Source: Nitrospira japonica (GTDB taxonomy: Bacteria; Nitrospirota; Thermodesulfovibrionia; UBA6902). Taken from it: 64,000 bases of DNA. The notes beneath the pieces are model-generated. The model was given only the letters and a program-made list of their open reading frames with translations, was not told the origin of the DNA and did not search any database. The stretch spans positions 62,001 through 126,000 of the forward strand of contig DYJL01000001.1 of NCBI GenBank assembly GCA_020723105.1. Reading direction: 5' to 3'. This document shows positions 35,786-43,560 of the stretch, piece by piece (the first letter of the stretch is position 1; each line of letters starts with the position of its first letter). Both the position numbers and the translations under genes were made by a program.

Positions 35786-36598
35786 TCATGGTTTCTGTTT
35801 CATGATAACAGCTCCATCAAGCTTGCGATGTATAAAGGAAATCATAGCGAAGATATCTATAGCATCCTGTTCCGTCATGGGCCAAGATACTTTCGGCGCG
35901 TGAGCTGTTGGGTTTCGCACTGCGCCAAACATACCCACTAAGATATTGCTAAAACCTTTTTGTTCGCTCATGTCAGTTTCCGTCGTCAGATTATTAATGG
36001 CGATCACGGGTGCTTTTGTCGAAAAAGCTGTATTGACAAGTTCGGCTCCATCGGAAGTAAGACCGGACAAGCTTCGAATTCGATCTGCAACACCCTTTAT
36101 TGATTCTAATACGGCGTGAAAATAGTTGTCTTCAAGAAGCTCCGCACGACAATACTTGAATATTTCTGAGTGTTTCCCTCTTTCCTCGAGCTTTGACTTC
36201 AACGATCCGGCCCTCGCACGGGCATCTTTCAGCGTCGTTGCTTTCTTTGTCCTTATCACCTTCCCATCTTCGCGAACACCATAGCCAGAAAATGATAGAA
36301 CAACATTCAGCTCGTTTCTCATCCATTCAAATTTCTCACGGTCTCTTGAGAATTTCACTGGGTCAAGAGCTCGATTGATGAACATAATTAAATGATTGCC
36401 GACTTGATATGTATTCTGCGCACCCACGAGGGCGTTAAAAAGACGTTTCCATTTAGTCATATTCGGATCGACATCTTGTACCTTGCAGTCCTGTAGCAGA
36501 TAACCTATCTCGGAACCACTGAGGCCTCGTTCAGTATCGGCAAGGACACGACATGCAGCTTCTAATTTTTGTGCAGTGAAGGGTGGAATTCGTTCCAT
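35786..36598 (-). CDS. TIGR02391/Hypoth_Ymh family protein
   Basis: 270 residues. The C-terminal half matches the TIGR02391 (Ymh) domain: AVLESIKGVADRIRSLSGL, AFSTKAPVIAINN, GFSNILVGMFGAVRNPTAHAP, ending with a AIDIFAMISFIHRKLDG helix. The RNPTAH motif resembles the Rx4-6H site of HEPN ribonucleases, and such proteins are common in abortive-infection settings; an RNase role is inference. Encoded alone on the minus strand. Confidence 0.75.
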   Translation of the reverse strand: MERIPPFTAQKLEAACRVLADTERGLSGSEIGYLLQDCKVQDVDPNMTKWKRLFNALVGAQNTYQVGNHLIMFINRALDPVKFSRDREKFEWMRNELNVVLSFSGYGVREDGKVIRTKKATTLKDARARAGSLKSKLEERGKHSEIFKYCRAELLEDNYFHAVLESIKGVADRIRSLSGLTSDGAELVNTAFSTKAPVIAINNLTTETDMSEQKGFSNILVGMFGAVRNPTAHAPKVSWPMTEQDAIDIFAMISFIHRKLDGAVIMKQKP

Positions 36599-36642
36599 TT
36601 TCTATGTGCTAATATGAAATTACACTTTTTAAAAGCATAAAT

Positions 36643-36771
36643 GTGAACAATTTTAGAATACCACTGAATAATGAATATGGGCAAATTAAGGCAAGGAAAA
36701 TGGATTTTATGCAGGTGATTGAGAGTGACATCAATGGAGAGAGGTGGACAAATATTCTCCCTTTCACATAA
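36643..36771 (+). pseudogene. Remnant of the 3' end of an HD-gene paralogue
   Basis: The + frame reads NNFRIPLNNEYGQIKARK, MDFMQVIESD and stops at 36771. It aligns with the C-terminus of the HD protein (NSFKNILIPLK...KIEARKMDFMQVIER). DNA identity is highest at AAAATGGATTTTATGCAGGT, present in both copies (34468-34487 and 36697-36716 regions). No start or upstream part of a gene is present. It marks the right side of a 2.2-kb segment inserted at the 3' end of the HD gene, or a recombination scar. Confidence 0.55.
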
Positions 36772-36784
36772 TTAATATGTGGGA

Positions 36785-37216
36785 TTAAAACCACCTCTTT
36801 CTCAACCTCGACCAGAAATTATGTTTATTCCCCAATTTGTTATGTGTTTCTATGTTATGAAATAGGTTTTTTTTATCGTAATATTTCTTTTTATTCAAAT
36901 AATCATGACGTCTCCCGGTATTGATTTTGTCTTCTGACCATTTCTTAGCCCATTCAACCCTGTTATTTTCTATCCAATAATGAGATTTACAAGCAAAATT
37001 CCAGTTTCCAATAGAAGGATAAAGTGAAATTGACTCACCATCAAATGTCAATTTCCAATCTGTCGGTGAAAGTGGAGTGATAACTTCATTTCCACACCCG
37101 CAACAACATTTATGAACAACTGTTCCGAACGTGACTGAAACGTAGATCGTCCCGTCTTTTAAATGGTTGGGGATATATTCCACGAATTCATGCTTGAGAA
37201 CCATTTTCGTTTTCAT
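36785..37216 (-). CDS. DUF6527 metal-binding protein of ubiquitin-like operon
   Basis: 143 residues, overlapping the E1 gene stop by 4 nt. HKCCCGCGNEVITPLSPTDWKLTF, then SIGNWNFACKSHYWI, is the DUF6527 signature: a Cys cluster and a Cys/His pair, probably a zinc site. DUF6527 proteins accompany bacterial multi-ubiquitin/E1 operons. The exact biochemical job is not known to me. Last gene of the operon. Confidence 0.8.
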   Translation of the reverse strand: MKTKMVLKHEFVEYIPNHLKDGTIYVSVTFGTVVHKCCCGCGNEVITPLSPTDWKLTFDGESISLYPSIGNWNFACKSHYWIENNRVEWAKKWSEDKINTGRRHDYLNKKKYYDKKNLFHNIETHNKLGNKHNFWSRLRKRWF

Positions 37217-38394
37217 GACAGATCGTCACCCGTTAACATATTTACATTTAACGTATACGTACTGTGATGTTCGTGTTCACAATCCTGATAAAAGCCACAT
37301 AATTTTTTCCATTTAATTACAGCCAATGCAGCGTTGAGCGCATTAAGGTCGGCTATCTGAATATTTCGAGAGTAATCATCATTGCCGTCTCCATCTGAAA
37401 AAGAAATTCTGTTCTTGCCTCTCACATGTTCTCTTTTCTTTTCGGTGCTTGTGGTAACCCTAAGTATTCCGATCAGCGCTTCATCGACAATCTCTACTCC
37501 CATGCCTACGTCTATGAAAGATATTCCTAATTCTTCCAACTTATCGATAATTACTTCTTTCACAGTTCCCTTATCAAGGCACATGAAGACAAAATCTACT
37601 ACCCGCAATTCATCGATATTTGAAGAAGTTATATTGAATTCATGAGGAATAATCTTCTTGCGCATTTTTGAATATAACTCGCTGAAGTAAACCACTTTCG
37701 ATTGTGCCTTTTTCAATTCATCCAGTGACGGTGCGCCTGGAGATCTAAACGCGTTATGCTGGAAAAACTTGTCTCCATCAAAAAGATGAATTTCCTGCGT
37801 CGGTGTTTTAGCAACCAAGTCTAAAACATAAGAACCGGTACCGCCCAAACCGACTATTCCAACCTTACCGATTTTTAACTTGTCGGTTATGATAGCAATT
37901 CCAGACCTACTCGAAGAAGTATCGATGTAATTGAATACTGATTCTTCATCATCGGATTCAATAAGCTTGAAGGTTTTTGTGGTTACAGAACTGTCAAGTG
38001 ATTGGGCAGGTGCTGAGAGAATATCGACATATCTGGTCATCTTCTCGAAATAGTCCGAATATCCATTTGCAGGCTTATTAGAGAAGGAATGGTTAATCAC
38101 CAGATCATCAGTAAGTGGTTGCTGATGGCTGTTATGTCTAATTTGTTCTATTGCAGATCCATCCTTGTGGCATGGATAGTCACCTTTAAAAAAAACAACG
38201 TGAGTATTGGGCTTTGTTGTTTTATTTCCGGACAACGTCAGTTCTGATACAAGTGTTCCGGCCTTTATCTCTTTATTGGAGTTCACATAGGGGACGCCAT
38301 TTATCAAAAGATACCCAGCCTTAATTTCAACTTCAAAGCCCTCATCTCGTAGTCTTTTCAGGTCAGGACTATGATTTATCAGTTGCTGTGACAT
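37213..38394 (-). CDS. E2-E1 fusion (DUF6791-ThiF) of ubiquitin-like conjugation system
   Basis: 393 residues; start lies 26 nt inside the Ubl gene. The N-terminal ~110 residues resemble the E2-like DUF6791 domain (INGVPYVNSNKEIKAGTLVSEL; VVFFKGDYPCHKDG with a candidate conjugating Cys). Residues about 170-390 are a ThiF/E1 adenylation domain: VGIVGLGGTGSYVLDL (nucleotide loop), IHLFDGDKFFQHNAFRSPG (Asp, Asn, Arg of the ATP site), DFVFMCLDKG. It would adenylate and then transfer the neighbouring Ubl. Such operons are regarded as anti-phage or stress systems. Confidence 0.83.
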   Translation of the reverse strand: MSQQLINHSPDLKRLRDEGFEVEIKAGYLLINGVPYVNSNKEIKAGTLVSELTLSGNKTTKPNTHVVFFKGDYPCHKDGSAIEQIRHNSHQQPLTDDLVINHSFSNKPANGYSDYFEKMTRYVDILSAPAQSLDSSVTTKTFKLIESDDEESVFNYIDTSSSRSGIAIITDKLKIGKVGIVGLGGTGSYVLDLVAKTPTQEIHLFDGDKFFQHNAFRSPGAPSLDELKKAQSKVVYFSELYSKMRKKIIPHEFNITSSNIDELRVVDFVFMCLDKGTVKEVIIDKLEELGISFIDVGMGVEIVDEALIGILRVTTSTEKKREHVRGKNRISFSDGDGNDDYSRNIQIADLNALNAALAVIKWKKLCGFYQDCEHEHHSTYTLNVNMLTGDDLS

Positions 38395-38647
38395 TGAATA
38401 TCATCCCATTCTTAATTTTAACTGTGTCGCCATCTACTATAGTCCCTTCGGGCTTATTGCCTTCACCCCTCTTATAGGTTACCGTATAAATGGTGTTTGG
38501 ATTTGAGGTTGTACCAAAAGCTAATTCAACAACCTGACTGAAGGATATTTCTTTGCCTGTTACTACCTTTTCCCTGCCATTAACAATGATTGTAAATTCT
38601 TTATTGTGACCCGGTGCTTCATGTTTATGTTCTACTGAATTGTCCAT
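38369..38647 (-). CDS. Multi-ubiquitin-family Ubl with a single domain
   Basis: 92 residues, AAGGAG 8 nt upstream. After a 15-residue polar tail the beta-grasp domain reads KEFTIIVNGREKVVTGKEISFSQVVELAFG, then YTVTYKRGEGNKPEGTIVDGDTVKIKNGMIFNV. This is the multi-ubiquitin (Multi_ubiq) pattern. Only one repeat is present, and the C-terminus is ATDKS with no Gly-Gly. It overlaps the E2-E1 gene. Confidence 0.83.
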   Translation of the reverse strand: MDNSVEHKHEAPGHNKEFTIIVNGREKVVTGKEISFSQVVELAFGTTSNPNTIYTVTYKRGEGNKPEGTIVDGDTVKIKNGMIFNVTATDKS

Positions 38648-38674
38648 AATGTTGCTCCTTTCCTAAATAGGTTA

Positions 38675-38848
38675 TTATTTTTCTTTCCGGACGCCTTTAA
38701 AGGGGTCCTTGTTGGCCTTTTGATCCATAAATTGGCCATCTTCTGTATTGCGCTTTGTCCAGTTTCCAGTTTTGGGGTTGTAAGTTTGAGAGCGATCTTT
38801 TACCGCCCCTTGCCTGTGCCCATCACCGTAAGGTCTGTTCTTTGCCAT
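38675..38848 (-). CDS. Small basic protein (57 aa) heading the ubiquitin-like operon
   Basis: A 57-codon gene starting at ATG 38848, with a near-perfect AGGAGGTG ribosome site, that reads MAKNRPYGDGHRQGAVKDRS and later NPKTGNWTKRN, TEDGQFMDQK, FKGVRKEK. It has the ordered, repetitive-polar make-up of a conserved small protein I have seen in accessory regions; the function is unknown. Strongly basic, likely nucleic-acid or protein binding. It ends 27 nt before the Ubl start and is the first gene of this minus-strand operon. Confidence 0.7.
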   Translation of the reverse strand: MAKNRPYGDGHRQGAVKDRSQTYNPKTGNWTKRNTEDGQFMDQKANKDPFKGVRKEK

Positions 38849-38911
38849 ATCTTTTTCACCTCCTTTTTTTAATCTACGAGCAATGACTGTTCCGTTATGT
38901 GATAGAGCATA

Positions 38912-38955
38912 TCACAACTGTGACAATACAGTCAAGTGGATAATCACATCTGTGA
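38912..38955. promoter_or_regulatory. Paired operators TCACA-N2-TGTGA
   Basis: Two identical-architecture palindromes, TCACAACTGTGA (38912-38923) and TCACATCTGTGA (38944-38955), are centred 32 bp apart (about three helical turns) between the divergent Ubl operon and XRE-ImmA genes. A third palindrome, GTGATA...TATCAC (38899-38915), overlaps the first. They are the likely binding sites of the XRE regulator at 39005. Confidence 0.7.
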
Positions 38956-38965
38956 AATATATTTG

Positions 38966-38994
38966 TTGATTCTGTTAATTTTATTTTGTATACT
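38966..38994 (+). promoter_or_regulatory. Sigma70-type promoter for a leaderless XRE mRNA
   Basis: TTGATT (38966-38971), 17-nt spacer, TATACT (38989-38994). The ATG at 39005 lies 10 nt after the -10 box and has no ribosome site, so transcription probably starts at or next to the ATG. Confidence 0.6.
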
Positions 38995-39004
38995 TATAGC
39001 TCTA

Positions 39005-39340
39005 ATGGATACAAGTGTCGGCAAACGGATTAAAGAAAAACGTGACGAAGCCAGTTGGAGTCAGACCGAACTTGCTAAAAGGGCGGGGATAACACCATCT
39101 GCACTCAGCCAGATTGAAAGTGGTGAAAGATTTCCGTCAACCGTAGTGGTCCATAAACTTGCGAAAGCACTATCTACTTCTGTAGATTATCTTCTAGGGA
39201 ATAAGACTGAAGAGGATCTTTCTGATCTTCTTCAAGATGAGAAGATTGAAATTTTATTTAGGACGTACAAAGACCTATCCAAGAAAGATCGTGAATTTAT
39301 CCTGAGGCAGATTGAAGCTCTTAAGCCTCACAAGAAATAA
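39005..39340 (+). CDS. XRE-family regulator of the ubiquitin-like operon
   Basis: 111 residues from ATG 39005. An in-frame GTG at 38936 would run through the operators and promoter and is rejected. Cro/C1 helix-turn-helix (GKRIKEKRDEASWSQTELAKRAG, then ITPSALSQIESGERFPS) followed by VDYLLGNKTEEDL, a standard short XRE repressor tail. It pairs with the ImmA/IrrE-type protease gene 5 nt downstream, an arrangement in which the protease relieves repression by cutting the regulator. Divergent from the Ubl operon. Confidence 0.82.
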   Translation: MDTSVGKRIKEKRDEASWSQTELAKRAGITPSALSQIESGERFPSTVVVHKLAKALSTSVDYLLGNKTEEDLSDLLQDEKIEILFRTYKDLSKKDREFILRQIEALKPHKK

Positions 39341-39345
39341 ATAGC

Positions 39346-40194
39346 GTGCGTCCTGAGGACTATGCAAGAGAAATACTTATCGATTTAGGTATCACATCCT
39401 TCCCAATCAATCCGTCTGTTGTTACTAAAGAATTTGATATTGAGGTTGCGGAGACAGATGCTGACAGTTATGATGGGTTTCTACTGAGAAGTAATTCGGG
39501 CACAAAAATATTTATTAACAAGAATATCCCATCAATAGGGCGAAAAAATTTTACACTTGCTCATGAAATTGGGCATTATTGTATCCCTGCACATCGAGGG
39601 AATTATAAATGTATTACTCGATATTTGAATCCATTCACAAATAATCCTCAGGTTGAGATAGAGGCGAATAAGTTTGCCTCAGAATTGTTACTACCAGAAA
39701 ATCTTCTTAAACCAATACTCCATTCATATAAACCTGATTTTGAAAGCATAAATGAACTATCGGAAGATTGTGGTACAAGCTTGACAGCGACTGCGATTAA
39801 GTTTGCATCATTATCAGACGATTGTTGTGTTCTGATAGCATCTTCAGATAACAAGATAAAATGGTTTCAAAAATCTCCATCATTCCCGTATGAATATCGT
39901 ATTGATGTAGGTAAATCAATTTCCTACGGGACATTGACAGCATCGTATTCTTTAGATGGGGCAATTAAAGAACCAGACACTCAACAGGTTCATGCCACAT
40001 ACTGGTTTACGGGGAGAGGAATAAATAACACTACCACTCTTATTGAAAGCTGTGTGCCAATGGTATATTACGGAGTAGTTCTCACAATACTGTGGTTCCC
40101 AGAGCCTCCTTTTGATATTAACGGTTCCAGTGATGATAATGACGAATACAGGTATGAGGAAAGCTCTTGGCGCTGGCGTGATCCCGAAGAATAG
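39346..40194 (+). CDS. ImmA/IrrE-family zinc metallopeptidase
   Basis: 282 residues, GTG start 5 nt after the XRE stop. Residues about 62-75 hold TLAHEIGHYC (HExxH) with the third ligand region EIEANKFASELLLPE, the ImmA/IrrE core. The C-terminal 120 residues are beta-rich and acidic and may sense a signal. ImmA (ICEBs1) and IrrE cut XRE repressors after DNA damage or stress; here it probably de-represses the ubiquitin-like operon. Convergent with the BREX-like cassette. Confidence 0.85.
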   Translation: MRPEDYAREILIDLGITSFPINPSVVTKEFDIEVAETDADSYDGFLLRSNSGTKIFINKNIPSIGRKNFTLAHEIGHYCIPAHRGNYKCITRYLNPFTNNPQVEIEANKFASELLLPENLLKPILHSYKPDFESINELSEDCGTSLTATAIKFASLSDDCCVLIASSDNKIKWFQKSPSFPYEYRIDVGKSISYGTLTASYSLDGAIKEPDTQQVHATYWFTGRGINNTTTLIESCVPMVYYGVVLTILWFPEPPFDINGSSDDNDEYRYEESSWRWRDPEE

Positions 40195-40329
40195 CTGTTT
40201 TTTTAGTATGCCCACACTGAACTGATTAGGAAAAGCAGTCTTACGTTGTAAGACATTAGGATTCTTACTTGTTTTTGGTGCAGGTGGTTTGCCCTTATCC
40301 ACTGTCCCTTGATTAATACCTATTCACCT

Positions 40330-43119
40330 TCAATTCAGACTCATCAACCCAACACAATTCGCTCTGACATTTACTATCCCCTCATAATCGGAACGGAGGG
40401 TTGCTTCAAAGTTACCGACGTGCATGGCAAGATGCTCCCGAAGGTCATTCATCGTTGAAGCATCAATTTTCTCTTCCCATCCACTTGCACAAAGAAGCTG
40501 TAAGTCATTGAAGGCTTCACTTCCTGAGAGGAAGAAAATTTTATAGAGTTCCCGTTTTGTCCCATCGTCAAAGTCCATTGAGAAAAGATACCGTGCCGAA
40601 GAGACAGGCTGTACACTCTTATTGTATATATTCAGAACATTACCTGAAACAGCTTCGCTTCTGTAATAATCGATTAAGGCATCTATCAACGGATGCCCAA
40701 TTCCCATCAATTCAATTCCCTTTTTCCTTGTTGCAATCTTTCGTGAAAATGTAGCATTTTCATATCGTGAAGAAACTCCCGAATATTTCTTGAGCGCCGG
40801 TGGAACTACAATGCTTATTATCTCTCCCGAAGGGATAAAGCTTCCGCCAAGGCTGATGATCGCTTTTTCACAAAAAAGCTTCAGGTCATCAAGTGTATAC
40901 CTGCCTTTGAGCTTTATATAGTTTTCGAGATTGAATGCTGTCAAGTCTTGTGTCAGTTGTCTCAACGCATTACTTGCTTCTTTTGCCTGTCTGATTGCTT
41001 CGAGGATTTCCTGTTCGGTTCTTTGATAATCCCTGTTGACCAGCGCTTCTTTGTATAATTCGTTATAGTTTAAAGATGATCCAAGGAAACCGAGAATCTC
41101 TGCTCTGAAATCTTCTGTAACCTCTCCTGTCAGATCGTCAACTTTGCCTATAGTCCTGGCTATTTCAAAAAGTTTCTGCTCCAGTATTGAATAAACATTT
41201 TCTTCTATTGTTCCTTCTGCAACAAGGTTATAAACCTGTGCCGTTTCTGTCTGCCCATATCTGTGAATCCGGCCTATCCTCTGTTCCACTGCCATAGGAT
41301 TCCACGGAAGGTCATAGTTGAAAAGTATCCTGCATACCTGAAGATTGATACCCTCACCGCCGGCAGATGTACATAAAAGGAACTGCGCCCCGTTTTCATT
41401 CCAAAAGGATTCGCAGGAGGCTATCTTCTCCTCAAGAGGCCCGCCCTTTATTATTGCAATCTTTTCCTGTCCGTAATATTTGCCTAATTCCTCATGCAGG
41501 AAATATACGGTCTCAAGATATTGGGTGAATATAATCATCTTCTCTCTTTCATTCACCCGGCGTATCTGTTCAATCGCCCTAATAAGCGTATCAAACTTTC
41601 TGTCCGGTCCATCCTCTATAAGATCTATCAGTTCTTTCACTTTCCGGTCTTCATTCGGGATATTTGCCTCTGCTTCTATGATGTCATCACTCACTTCAAG
41701 AGCATCCAAGGCCCAGTTGGTTATTTCCTCTTCAAATTTAGGGCGTTTTTTTAAACGCTGTTTTAACTGGGCAATATATGCATCTGCATCGGTGTAATCA
41801 ATCTTTCCTCTTTCATATGCCAGCAGGTCAACAACTATTTTTCGCATTTCCTCCTGGTACTTCATAATCTGGGTAGATATATCGGCTCTCGTTATTGAAC
41901 CGTGCAGGCCGCTCTCAAGAGCCATCTGCCTTCTCGCATAAATGGCTATCAATCTTCTTCTCAAGGACTGTTTGATCGCCCTGGGGCTTGAAGACATAAT
42001 CTTCTGGAAAGTTGCCATGACAAAGCCGACCGCCCGCTGCTGCTTTGTCGTCTTATCCTGTCCGACACCGGCAGCGTTGTATCCTTCTTTCAGGTATTCA
42101 GTGAGTTTTTCATAAAACCGCTGTTCCCTCATTGAAAGGCTGAATTTCTGTGAATGCACATTCCGTTTCATGAATATCGGGTTGCCGTCTACATCGGTCA
42201 CCTCTCTTTTGTTTCTTCTGAACATTACCCTTCCAAGCAATCCCCTGTGGTCTTCCATTGCCTCCGGATTTTCAAATAACTGGTCGTCAAGGAGCTGTAT
42301 CAGGGACCAGAACTGAAAGGCGTCGCCCTGATGAGGGGTCGCTGAAAGGAAGAGGAAATCACGGGTAATGCCCTTGAGCTTTTCTGCCAGTCTGTAGTTC
42401 TGAGTAACATCAATCTTCTTGCCGTATCTCTTACGGGTAAGGTGGTGCGCTTCATCAAAAATAATGGCATCCCATTCCGGCCCCTTCATGAGTTTTTCGA
42501 GGCGTGAGGATTTTTTTATTGTATCAATGGAGACGATAACAAGATTATGTTTTTCCCAGGCGTGTGAACTTGTGTCAGTAAAGTCCTGCCCAAATATATC
42601 AAAATACATCCTGAAACAGTCTTTAAGCTCATTTTGCCAGTTTGAGGTAAGACCTGCTGGACAGATAATCAATATCCTCTTTGCCTCGCCCCTTGAGTGC
42701 AGCTCTCTGATAATCATTCCGGTCTCGATGGTCTTTCCGAGACCGACTTCATCAGCGATCAGGAATCTCCTTCTCCTCGCCTCAACTACGTTGTGAGTGA
42801 GCAGAATCTGATGAGGGAGCAGGTCTGTCTTGCTGTTGGAAAGCTCTCCACCGGAATTTTCAAGTGGAAACTGATAGGCAAGCTGTTTGAGAAAAAAATC
42901 CATCGGCCTGTCAGACAATCCCTTTTCAAATCTCTGAAAGATATCATCAACCGGTTCTATAAGCGATTCAGGAAAGGTCTCAAGGATTCTTTTACCATTT
43001 TTCTCAAAAGCTACGTCTATCTTATATTCTCCGCGCTCCTCAGAGACACGGATAACTTCCCCGGAACCGAGATCAGGACGATATTTAACCTTTACCTTTG
43101 AATTTTCTTTAACAGGCAT
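40330..43119 (-). CDS. SNF2/HepA-like helicase of BREX type 3-like cassette
   Basis: 929 residues. A beta-barrel-like N-terminal segment (residues 1-50, VKYRPDLGSGEVIRV) precedes a SNF2 motor: DEVGLGKTIETGM (Walker A), IICPAGLTSNWQ, IIFDEAHH (motif II), LFLSATPHQGD (III), IIFTQYLETV, and QRIGRIHRYGQTE (VI). It resembles the helicases called BrxHII in BREX type 3 and DrmD in DISARM. It is the last gene of the minus-strand cassette, 9 nt after the 142-residue gene. Expected to translocate on duplex DNA in phage defence. Confidence 0.83.
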   Translation of the reverse strand: MPVKENSKVKVKYRPDLGSGEVIRVSEERGEYKIDVAFEKNGKRILETFPESLIEPVDDIFQRFEKGLSDRPMDFFLKQLAYQFPLENSGGELSNSKTDLLPHQILLTHNVVEARRRRFLIADEVGLGKTIETGMIIRELHSRGEAKRILIICPAGLTSNWQNELKDCFRMYFDIFGQDFTDTSSHAWEKHNLVIVSIDTIKKSSRLEKLMKGPEWDAIIFDEAHHLTRKRYGKKIDVTQNYRLAEKLKGITRDFLFLSATPHQGDAFQFWSLIQLLDDQLFENPEAMEDHRGLLGRVMFRRNKREVTDVDGNPIFMKRNVHSQKFSLSMREQRFYEKLTEYLKEGYNAAGVGQDKTTKQQRAVGFVMATFQKIMSSSPRAIKQSLRRRLIAIYARRQMALESGLHGSITRADISTQIMKYQEEMRKIVVDLLAYERGKIDYTDADAYIAQLKQRLKKRPKFEEEITNWALDALEVSDDIIEAEANIPNEDRKVKELIDLIEDGPDRKFDTLIRAIEQIRRVNEREKMIIFTQYLETVYFLHEELGKYYGQEKIAIIKGGPLEEKIASCESFWNENGAQFLLCTSAGGEGINLQVCRILFNYDLPWNPMAVEQRIGRIHRYGQTETAQVYNLVAEGTIEENVYSILEQKLFEIARTIGKVDDLTGEVTEDFRAEILGFLGSSLNYNELYKEALVNRDYQRTEQEILEAIRQAKEASNALRQLTQDLTAFNLENYIKLKGRYTLDDLKLFCEKAIISLGGSFIPSGEIISIVVPPALKKYSGVSSRYENATFSRKIATRKKGIELMGIGHPLIDALIDYYRSEAVSGNVLNIYNKSVQPVSSARYLFSMDFDDGTKRELYKIFFLSGSEAFNDLQLLCASGWEEKIDASTMNDLREHLAMHVGNFEATLRSDYEGIVNVRANCVGLMSLN

Positions 43120-43128
43120 CTTAATCCT

Positions 43129-43557
43129 TTAAGTGGACAAATTAAATCCGGTTGTATAAACATTGGCTCCCCTGACATCATTGCGAATGGTCGAGCCGAA
43201 TATAAAAGCCAAGGGGAGCTTCTCACCCCGGTATTCAAGAAAGAGCGAATCGCCGGGAACAAGCCTGCCTTTAGAGACAATCTGAACTTGTATTTTTTTC
43301 TTTTCAAGGACGGAGGCGGCTGACTGAAGGATATTATGGATTTTTCGTGCCATGGTTAGTCTGTCTTCGGCTTTTGTCATATAGAGCACTTCATCTATGC
43401 CTACAACCATAAATGAAGAAAGACGGCTTATGCCCTCGGCATCAGATTTTATTTCCCGCAGAAAATCCAGGAACCCAATTTTGATATCATTAGGGTCGAT
43501 ACCGTCATCTTTATAAGGCTTCAGGTATTTCTGTTCAAATATTTCATAACCCTTCAT
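43129..43557 (-). CDS. 142-aa protein of the BREX-like cassette, unassigned
   Basis: 142 residues between the DUF1156 methyltransferase (3-nt gap) and the helicase. A helical N-terminal half (YEIFEQKYLKPYKDDGIDPND; MVVGIDEVLYMTKAED) and a beta-rich C-terminal half (KKIQVQIVSKGRLVPGDSLFLEYRGEKLPLAFIFG, by position). No P-loop, so it is not the BrxF ATPase expected in type 3 BREX. No family recognised. Its fixed place between the methyltransferase and helicase argues that it is a cassette component. Confidence 0.65.
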   Translation of the reverse strand: MKGYEIFEQKYLKPYKDDGIDPNDIKIGFLDFLREIKSDAEGISRLSSFMVVGIDEVLYMTKAEDRLTMARKIHNILQSAASVLEKKKIQVQIVSKGRLVPGDSLFLEYRGEKLPLAFIFGSTIRNDVRGANVYTTGFNLST

Positions 43558-43560
43558 AGA

